From Mastigias papua (taxonomy: Eukaryota; Cnidaria; Scyphozoa; Rhizostomeae; Mastigiidae): DNA of 64,000 nt. Where the stretch lies: contig OZ025270.1 in NCBI GenBank assembly GCA_964019165.1, positions 10,210,450-10,274,449 on the forward strand. Reading direction: 5' to 3'. Both the position numbers and the translations under genes were made by a program. A model generated the notes under the pieces. The model worked only from the letters and a program-made list of their open reading frames with translations, was not told the DNA's origin and made no database searches. Positions 55,845-64,000 of this stretch are shown piece after piece; position 1 is the first letter of the stretch, and each line of letters opens with the position of its first letter.

Positions 55845-58300
55845 TTGGATGAAACTCCAAAATACAATGGGGAAGAGACTGGATCCAGCCTGAGTAGAAC
55901 CTCAGTTGATGATGGAGATCATCCTGACTGTGCAAGGATCAAAAAGGCAGGAAGAGGGCTTAAGAGCAATACTAAATTAGGAGCGTGGAACGTTATAACT
56001 TTATTAGAACCATCAAAGCTAAGAGCAATAGCAGAGGAAGTGGGTTTGTACAATACAGACATCCTTGGAAATGTAGAACATGTAGATAGGTAGCCAAAGG
56101 ACATTTCACCACAGAAAACAGAGGTTAACTAGACTACAAAAGGAAGGAACAAAGCGGTTCAAGTGGTATTACTGTGTATCTCACTGTCGGAGGGAGTGAT
56201 AGAATATTTCATGTACGATTAACGGGAATAAAAAAGATATCACGACAATTTATATCTATTTTCCAACCAATTCAGCACAGAGGAAGAAATGTAATTTTTT
56301 TACAAGACGTTACAGGACACCATAGGAAAAGCAGAAAATGATATAATAATCAAAATGGGAGATTTCAACGCCAAAGTTGCTAACTCAAAAGGTGAAGAAG
56401 ACAAGAAACTAATTAAAGAATAAATCATCAGAGGAAAAAGCCAAAAAGGAGAGCATCTAGCAGAATTTGCAATAGAAAATCATTTCATCATAAGCAACAC
56501 AATATATCAAAACACCCACAAAGGCTATACACCAGGACAAGCTCAGATGGCACAACACGTAATCAGATCGATTACATGAAGATCGATTACATGAAGATCC
56601 AGGAAAAGTGGAAATCATCGGTTTTGAGTGTTAGAACTATTAGCAATCCTGATTGTAATACAGATCATGGACATGAAAGTTTGATCTTTCGGGTGCGTCT
56701 AAACACAAGAAAGTTGGGAAGAAGACCAGTATGTTATGATATGAGCAGCAATAAATGAACCGTTTACTGTAGACGTTAAAAATCGATTTGTGTTGCTTCC
56801 AGCAATGGCCTAAACAATAGAATCTGATGAACTTGCAAAAAAGCCAAAGATGTCCTCAATGAAACAGCTGCCGAGCACCTGAAACCCCGTCAATATAGGA
56901 AGAACATGTGGATTAGTTAGAAGACTTAAAGATTAAAGAAATAAAGGAGAAATAAAGACAAGAAGGTGCAAGTTCTGAAGAGTATGAAAAAGTAGGAAAA
57001 GAAATAACATATATGTGCAAACTGATATGAAAGATTATTTTCGGAAGAATATGACAAAAAGAAGATCATATTAGAAGAAATAAAAGTAGAGAACTGTTCT
57101 CGGAAAAAACTCCATGAAACAGAAGCATCAACCTAAGCTTGAAGTGATTCAAGATGAGAACAGTAAAACACTTACATAAGCTGAAGACACAATCGAGAGA
57201 CCGGAAAATTACTGCTCAGATATGTTCAAAGGAACCCCCTAATTATAATAGTTCACAATCTCAGATTGTACAGTGCAACGAAGAAATTATGAAAACCCGC
57301 TTTTAAAAGAAATACACTGAGCAATTAGATCGTTTAAGGATGGAAAGCCCAGGATGTGACACCACAACTTCAGGGATGATGAAAGCTTCAAGAGAGGAGG
57401 GAGCAAGAATGTACCAAAGTTTATGCAAAAGGTATGAACAGCAAGCATACGGCCCATTGACTGCCAAAGGCCATTGTTCATCGTACTAACTAAAAAAGGG
57501 AGATTTACAGTTATGTTGAAACTATAGGAAAATTTAACTAGTTAGAAATGCATGCAAGATCCTGCTGAAAATTGTAACAACAAGAATGGCATTAAAATCT
57601 GAAGAAGACATAAACCTCATCCAAGCAGGATATAGAAGGAACAGAGGACCACACGAACAGATTCTGAACCTAAAAGTAATCATTGACAGTCGCAGAGAAA
57701 TTCAATACAGCCTTCATATTTGTTTATTTGATTACTCAAAAGCCTTCGACTGTGTAATGCATGACAAATTATAGCAAAACCATGAGAGAAATGAAGTTCA
57801 GTGAGAACATTTTGCAGCTCATTCAAAGTCCATATACTGGCCAGCAATCGACTGTAAAACGTGAATGTGGAACAACTTATTAGTTCCCTGTAGGAAAGGG
57901 AGTCAGATGCATTATGTCACCGCAACTGTTTAGTATACACACAGACGGAATAATTTGAGGAATCGAAGAGGACTGTAGAAAAGAAGACTATGACAAACTC
58001 ACAGTACGAGGAAAGATACAGTAGAATCAAGTTAAGTCGGACTGTCAAGGGAGACTGGAAATTGATCCGGGCTAACGAATGTCCGAGTTAACCGAGCCTC
58101 TCAATACATTGGAGTGAATCCAAGGGGAATGAGAACAAGTGCGACTAAGCGAAAGTCCGACATATCCAGGGTACAATTTAACGGGATATAACCGTAATTC
58201 TTGATCTTAAATATGCTGACGACAAAGCATTATCCTCTAAATCACCCCCAAGAGCTCAAACAACTAATCATGTCAGTAAATGAGCACAGTGAAAATCAAA
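55845..58300 (+). pseudogene. RTE-like LINE relic (endonuclease and reverse transcriptase)
   Basis: LGAWNVITLLEPSKLRAIAE (55978-56037; normally .TWNVRTL) opens an APE-type endonuclease, continuing with 'IIIKMGDFNAKVANSKG' (56345-56395), 'HLAEFAIENHFIISNTIYQN' (56456-56515), 'RSIT/IDYMKI' and 'VRTISNPDCNTDHGHESLIF' (56625-56690). After a decayed stretch the reverse transcriptase reads 'LIQAGYRRNRGPHEQILNLK' (57617-57676), 'LFDYSKAFDCVMHDKL' (57722-57772), 'SPQLFSIHTDGII' (57915-57955) and 'YADD' (58212-58223). This wording is typical of the RTE clade. Stops throughout; interrupted by a short insertion at 58019-58192. Confidence 0.8.
58019..58192. mobile_element. Short pogo/Tigger-like transposon fragment inside the RTE relic
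   Basis: Starts after TA at 58017-58018 with CAGTAGAATCAAGTTAAGTC and contains 'gtccgagttaaccga' and 'caatttaacggga' phrases typical of Tigger/pogo-like MITEs. Removing it rejoins the reverse-transcriptase reading before YADD. The right end is eroded, so the boundary is approximate. Confidence 0.45.
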
Positions 58301-58689
58301 AAAGATAAAATTCAAAGTAACACAAGATTTTATAGAATCATCAAAGAGAAATTTTTAGAGTAATTTTCGAAGTTTCCTCTCCTCCTCCCAGCCTGTATCA
58401 TCTTCTATAAGGTACTTGGATATCTACGCTGGGGTATTATGTAGTTCAAACTATTCTTCAAACAATATTCTCTGATAAATGTCAAGCCTTGGGATTGCAA
58501 TGTATTCTCATTTTCCTCGAGGTATTGTCTTCTAATTATGCTTTGTTATTGTAAAATTTCTATTATCTATTAACATCAGTCATGCAGACATTGGCTTACC
58601 CAAACTCTCCGTAATCCCCTAAAGCTCTTTCTTTCAGCTTTGTCAAGTCTTAGGAGATTCTATTTCATCTTCTACAAATAAATTGCCAT
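58301..58689. other. No recognised feature
   Basis: AT-rich and pyrimidine-rich DNA between the RTE and DIRS relics. It may be eroded DIRS reverse-transcriptase sequence, but no motif was found. Confidence 0.35.
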
Positions 58690-60046
58690 ACCAACGCCAT
58701 CTATTGTTATCACCACTGAGGCTCAAATGACAGGATGGGGGGGGGGGACAGTTTGAATGAAACTAGACCTGGATGTTACTGGAGCGAAAGCGAGGTGAAG
58801 CACCACATAAATTACTTTGAATTGCTTACGAAATATAACGCTTTAACAATTCTATTTAAAGATGCTACTTTTAAACATATTCGTGTCTACTCAAGCAATA
58901 CTAAGGGGACCAGTCACTCATCTACTTGTAATTCACTACTTAGGCAGGCGTGGCTGTGGGCCATCGAGAAAGACATTTGGATCAGCATTGATCACATCCT
59001 TGGCATTCTTAATGTAGATGCTGACCAAAAATCTAGGGAAACGCCTAGGGACTCTGAATCGAAGGTTTTTTCCTACAACTCACTTATTTTCTTCCAGCCA
59101 TAGCTTTCAAGATAAGCCATAAGCATCTTTCACACAAGATCATGAAGCTCGTGCTGTTGATGCATTTTCTATGAGCTGGCAAAATTTAAAGTTCTATGCT
59201 TTTACTCCTTTCAGCATGATCCTTCCTATGCTACAGAAAATCAAACAGGAAGGGGGACAAGTGCCCAGACTGGCCAACACAAAGCTGGTACCAAATGATT
59301 ATGAAATTGTTATTGAAACTCCTAATGCAGATAAAACACATCTGGATTCTACGGACACTTTGCAAAGTTTTGCCTCTTTGCAAATTTTGCAAAGTTGATT
59401 CATCCATTGCACAAAAATATTGATCGTATAATTTGCCTCTTGTCCGGCAACAGTTAAACTCATGGGAACTATCTAACGATTGCAAAGAAATCATATTATC
59501 CTTGTGGGGACAGGGAACTGTTGAAGAATACGACGTACACCACAAAAAATGGCTTCAGTTCTGTTTTCTAAATGGTATCGGTATCTATACTGCCAAAATT
59601 GACAATGACATAGAATTCCTGACATCCTTCTATAAATCTGGACTAAAAAACCGATCAGCGCTGTCAACTGTCCTAATGGACCAAACAGGTACGCCATTTG
59701 GTTAGCATCACTTAGCAAAGCGGTGTACGAAAGGAGTGCTTGAGAAAAGATCCTGTTTTCCGACGACAACAACTGTTTGGAATGTGAGACAAGTTCTCGG
59801 TTACGTTCAGACACTAGGCTCCGCTGAGAATATATCACTAAAGTTACTTACGTAGAGGTTAACCTTCTCACTATGCTTACTTGGTACTGGTACAAACTAT
59901 TCATGCTTTGTCACTTGATAACATGGTTTTTGATGAGTCTACGTGTATTTTTCCTGTAAACAATATTCTAAAGACTACCTAGCTGGGAGCACACTTAAAA
60001 CCCATAAAATACCTGGCTTTTATAGAAGAACAAAGATATCTGTGCT
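58690..60046 (+). pseudogene. DIRS retroelement relic: RNase H and tyrosine recombinase
   Basis: Near 58690-58745 the reading ends TTEAQMTGWGGG (RNase H start; normally TDAS..GWG), then 'CYWSESEVKHHINYFELLTK' (58777-58835) and 'DHILGILNVDADQKSR' (58990-59036), the HIPG.LNV.AD..SR ending of DIRS RNase H. Next 'AVDAFSMSWQNLKFYAFTPF' (59153-59212), then the recombinase core-binding domain 'WELSNDCKEIILSLWGQGTV' (59463-59522), EEYDVHHKKWLQFC, 'RSALSTVL', and past a frameshift 'LAKRCTKGVLEKRSCF' (59712-59760) and 'TTWNVRQVLGYVQTLGSAEN' region. The catalytic R..R..Y part decays towards 60040. The relic is cut by the left edge of unit D at about 60050. Confidence 0.8.
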
Positions 60047-60190
60047 ATCGATAATGTCATATTTATTTCTTTACTAAACTGGAAATTTATTACAGATTAT
60101 CTTTTTTAACATTATTTTGTTAATTAAACAACTTGACTTCTTGCTTTATTTTTACCTCTGGATCCACTTTGTGGCCAGTCATCTCAAAGC

Positions 60191-61497
60191 GCATATGGAT
60201 ACCCTATGACTTTAATTGTATCTGTGTAAGTAAGCACGTCGTATGATTTATAATCAGTTCAGTACTACACAAGCATGCAGGTCATTGCGTCTTTACCCTC
60301 TCGCCTCCCTGTTTAAGGGATATTACAATGGTGACAGAGGTTGGATAACTATACGCTTCAGAAAAGGAGACATCGGACATAGCTCAAGCTCCATACAGTT
60401 TACCATCTACGTGGTCAGGACAGCATCGATCAACATCCTAAAAGCAAAAACAGAACAGTGTTTCGGAGAAGTAACAGTAGACGGATTTACCATTGACAGT
60501 TATGCTATCAAACATTCGAGAGTCAAGAGTCGATGCGGAACACAACATACCAAAGAATCATCACAGTAAACCCATAGTCATAGAGGAAACCTATACACAG
60601 AGCGTCAGGAAACATGACAGTAAAGTAAGAAACCTTGCACTTCACCCAAAACAACATCAGCCAACGATGGAACAGCAACACAGCCTGTCTTCTCGTACAA
60701 ATTTCAACCATCCTATCAACTGGATGATGGAGAAGGAAAGCTTTGCGCAGAGGCCGTTGGAAGCACCTTGCATGCATCATCAGAGAAGAATAAGACTTAG
60801 TCAAAATGAGCTTATTCACGTAATGCTGAGATGAGGCGTCACTTTTACAATGAACACGAAACAAGTAAATCACAAAACGCTGCATTTTTATTTTGCTCTC
60901 AAAGGCAGATCATACAAGAAGGAAACTTGGAACATCGTTCCTGATAAACACGCTGCGGAAGCCAGCCGGAATTTGAGCGACTGCGTCAGGCAGTCAACAT
61001 TTTGATAAACTGGCATGCAGACACGCAAATCAGATTTGCACACAAAACAGAAGACAGAACGAGCTAATCAATGCACTGTAGATCTTGACCTTTGTGTTAT
61101 CACTCATGGCAGTGGAGTACCTATACCCCACCATGTATCGAAATCGGCGATCAATAGATGAAAAGAAAGGAGGGTCACTTTTGACGCAACAATACTCTGC
61201 AACAAACTGACCTCCAGACCACCTCTGGCTAGAAACAGACGTGAAAGGAAATGGACTTGTCGAAATTCAAAGATATCGGGCTTGACGTTCACTGTTTTTA
61301 GTTTGTATTTACTCTTGTTTATTTTCATTTATGGAAGAAAAATAGAGACGTAATATCCTACATGGACACCCTATGAGTTTAGTTGTATCTGTGTAAATAA
61401 GCACGTCGTATGATTTATAATCAGTTCAGTACTACACAAGCATGTAGCAGATCATTGCGTCTGTACCCTCTCGCCTATCTGTATAAGGGATATTACA
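60191..61497 (+). mobile_element. LTR mini-element, full form: two LTRs and about 1.0 kb internal region
   Basis: The first LTR is about 60191-60327 (left end eroded, right end AGGGATATTACA), then A-TGGTGACAGAG as primer-binding site, an internal region 60328-61348, a purine tract 'ggaagaaaaatagagac' (61333-61349), and the second LTR 61349-61497. The internal region has a weak frame (60493-60834: 'HPKQHQPTMEQQHSLSSRTN') without a recognised gag or pol motif. The unit C counterpart is reduced to 91-bp internals and three LTRs. Confidence 0.75.
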
Positions 61498-61614
61498 AAC
61501 AGTTTATTGCCCACCAGCTATGCCAGTATATGAATGAAAATAATATTTTTTCATGTAATCAACCAGGCCTATTCAACTTTAACATGCTTGCTTATAAATA
61601 CAGATGACTGATAC

Positions 61615-62470
61615 GGTGGGTGTAATCTAGGGAAACTAGTTGGGCTAATATTCACTAACTTTAAAAAAGTCTTAAGTACTGGCCACCGCGGAATTATTTG
61701 CCAGACACTCAATTTCTATGGAGTACAGCAACAAAATCTTTATGGCTTCACCTCTAATTATTCAACCGAAAAAAGTTCTGTATAGATAATGGCATTGATT
61801 CACAAATCAATAGCATAATTGCTCGTGTACTCCAAGAATCATGCATTGGTGCCTTACTATTCATGATTTATATAAACGATATCCCTCAGACAGTACTAAA
61901 CACGTCCATTTTCATGTATGCTGATCATACCAGGTTATTTTTTGAACAGCTTTATATCACCTAACTGAATGAGGCTATTTATTGTGATTAAGAAGTGCTG
62001 AAGAAGTGGCTGAATACTAATCAACTGTCCTTAAAATGCAATGAAAACCCAGTCAATGCTCACTGCAGAGATCCAAGAGTAAATGTTTAGATCACGTTGG
62101 GACATGTTACCTTTAACTGCTTATGTCATCAATATTTACAGAAAATATAATCTTCCACAGAAAATTTCACAAAAAGGAGGGGCTTGCACCTCGCATGAAT
62201 GAGGTACTGGTCCATTTGCAGACTTAAGGCAGAGTTTGCTTTTGATTTTAAGCTCATTCTTCTGCTTCTATCCAAACGTTTGCAGTTCATGAACACAACA
62301 CATTAGCCTGAAAAGCTAGACTTGCTATCATGAGATGTTTTCACTGATTCGCTTTTACATATGAGTTTTTAATGCCATGAGTTCAGCTATCCGGGTGAAA
62401 TTAAACCAATTAGATGATCTTCAAATTTAATCCTTCAAGGGTTATTTGTCATATCACCAGAGGGCATTAT
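61615..62470 (+). pseudogene. LINE reverse transcriptase relic (unit D copy)
   Basis: Near-identical to 41480-42330, with the same stops and the altered YADH catalytic motif (near 61918). Shared lesions show the decay preceded the duplication. Confidence 0.8.
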
Positions 62471-63819
62471 AATTCATGTTCTTTTCAAAACATGTATTGA
62501 TTGGAATAGCAATGCTGTGGACTTAAAAAACTAGTATTCCACAAAATATATTTAATTATGTACAGCCAAAACGGAGGCTAACTGGGAATATCGGACTTCA
62601 TGTTTGGATTCTTCGCCCTGACAAAAGTAACAACCCTTCGCCACAACCTGTCTATCTAGCCTAGTTCTTTTTCAAGCACTAAAATGGGAGGCATTAACCA
62701 TCCAGACAGAAGATTTTCTATCATCAAAACATATAGATACAAAAAACATTTGCAATCCTTACAACTAAATCCTAACATTAACGACCTTCCATCAACTTTC
62801 TTCTATGGGACAGATTGGGTCACACGCAATCCCTGTTGGTTTTTGGAAGCATGTCCAATTCATCTTGCTGACCTTGTTTACAGGCACGTGAAAGATTACA
62901 CTGGTGAACAAGCATTTTGGTGCCAAAATACCAATATTGTTATCTGACTGCCTAGTCTTCCGTACAGTCTGGACACTTCTTAAATACCAGTATCATGATA
63001 TCATGTGGGCGGCTGTTTTCTTAATACCTGGTGCATCTTTAGTAGGTATTGCCGGTGACGGGGTTTGTAATTGACTGAAGAACAAACCGTGAAGATGATC
63101 GCTACTTCACGTATTTCTATAAAAGACAGAGGTATCACTTGGTTCCTCTCACTTTAAGCAGTGTACTGATTGATACTTGAGGTAAGAGTTATTTGCTAAT
63201 TGATTTTATTTACTATATCGTTGTTGATAGTTGCACTGGAACAAAATCTCGTGAACCTACTAATGTTAGCGCTGTACACAATGTTACTACTAATTTGGCA
63301 TCAATCAGTATATCAATATCAATGGTAGCGTTATTCGCATGCCGAGAACCTGGCAGAAACTCTGGGAGGGGGATAAAGACAGCGAGGAGAGAAACTGGCC
63401 ATCCTACCGCACATGCAGATGGTTAAGGCTACAGTGCTCTCTCTAACAGGCGCTTCCTCTACGTACTAAAGTCCTTTACTTTCACAAAGAACACGATGAT
63501 AATATTCCGATGGTCGTCAACTTCTTCTCATAAACCACATGGGTATATGTTGACTTATCGATAAAGCTCTCATCTAATGCTAGCAAGTTAAACATATAGT
63601 TGCTTTCCCAAAGTGTTGAAATATTCGGGAGAATGTGTAACTGTGAAATCATTTAAATTTTTTAGATGAAATTTGTACCTTCTCGAACTCAGAGGTACTA
63701 GATATTATAGCTTTTAAATTTGACTTACAAGTCTACAAATAATGCTGACACTTTATAAACAAAAGAATTGCATTTCTGATCCAGAGAGTCTAAAATTGAA
63801 TGCACATGTTTCTACATTA

Positions 63820-64000
63820 AGCCTAGCGCACACAGCAGATTTTTCTCCTTGACGCTTAAGATTTTTGTCACTGGTGACGAAGCCCTGATGGGTGCACGAA
63901 ACACAGATCAAGGATTTTTCTCGCTAACCACGAACCTCAATATCAAACTTGTTTGATATTTGTCTTTGTCACTGACGACAAACGACCAAGATCTTGCTGT
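63820..64000. mobile_element. Harbinger-like MITE, left part (runs off the window)
   Basis: Begins AGCCTAGCGCACACAGCAGA after TTA/TAA and matches 44121-44301 almost exactly. The right end lies beyond base 64000. Confidence 0.7.

Larger units (their letters stand above)
60052..63819 (+). repeat. Duplicated upstream block, unit D (continues beyond the window)
   Basis: Collinear with unit C (40603-44120), offset 19,699 at the right side. It lacks the solo LTR and has a longer LTR mini-element. The open frames 62684-62947 and 63193-63426 have partners in unit C (the first one broken there by the solo LTR) but no recognised domain. The block should be followed by a fourth gene copy beginning about 0.75 kb beyond base 64000. 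Confidence 0.85.

Noticed and set aside
62684..62947. 87-codon frame in unit D as a conserved gene
   Set aside because: The same stretch is broken by the solo LTR in unit C, has indels in A and B, and shows no domain; more likely upstream non-coding DNA, though an old coding relic cannot be excluded.
1..64000. CRISPR array, bacterial operons or tRNA/rRNA genes
   Set aside because: No regularly spaced identical short repeats, no operon-like gene packing, and no cloverleaf or rRNA segment was recognised; the spliced genes and retroelements are eukaryotic.

Overview
The window looks like animal nuclear DNA, most likely from a cnidarian (coral or anemone type). It is AT-rich, has GT-AG introns, no operons, and is dominated by decayed transposable elements: several LINE lineages, a Penelope-like element, BEL/Pao, Gypsy-type LTRs, DIRS, Harbinger-, mariner- and Mutator-like DNA elements. 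The species assignment is inference from these families; no single sequence proves it.

Two genes look intact. They are paralogues: one on the minus strand (7013-9257) and one on the plus strand (45057-46948). Each has two coding exons, a signal peptide, a Gly/Ala-rich hydrophobic segment and a Cys-containing C-terminal domain. They may belong to a secreted membrane-active (pore-forming, possibly jellyfish-toxin-like) family, which is a hypothesis only. A third copy is reduced to a short fragment with stops at 28207-28331 (+).

The genes sit in duplicated units that also carry kilobases of upstream DNA. Unit A (minus strand) has its upstream block at 9258-12180 and its gene at 7013-9257. Unit B (plus strand, head-to-head with A) starts at 15471, is swollen by nested transposons, and ends in the gene remnant at 28207. 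Unit C (plus) is 40603-46948. Unit D (plus) begins at 60052 and runs off the window; by alignment to C its gene should start about 0.75 kb beyond base 64000. Units C and D share a longer block (from 40603 and 60052) than they share with A and B (from about 42450).

The units act as dated empty sites for one another. They expose target-site duplications for a TA-inserting element (18301-19375), a Harbinger-like element (17474-18199), a solo LTR (42616-43064) and a mini LTR element (40753-41346). Unit B is split by a 6.6-kb long-inverted-repeat composite (19709-26300) holding a foldback element and a 2.4-kb Mutator-like element with 342-bp apparently identical inverted repeats and a 9-bp target duplication; that element itself holds a LINE fragment.

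Elsewhere: 1-6240 is a chain of LINE relics; 28340-40600 is mostly low-information DNA with small DNA transposons and a few weak gene candidates; 49100-52538 is a CXC-domain (tesmin/TSO1-like) gene copy broken by frameshifts, a stop and an antisense LINE; 52700-60046 is a run of LINE, RTE-like and DIRS relics.
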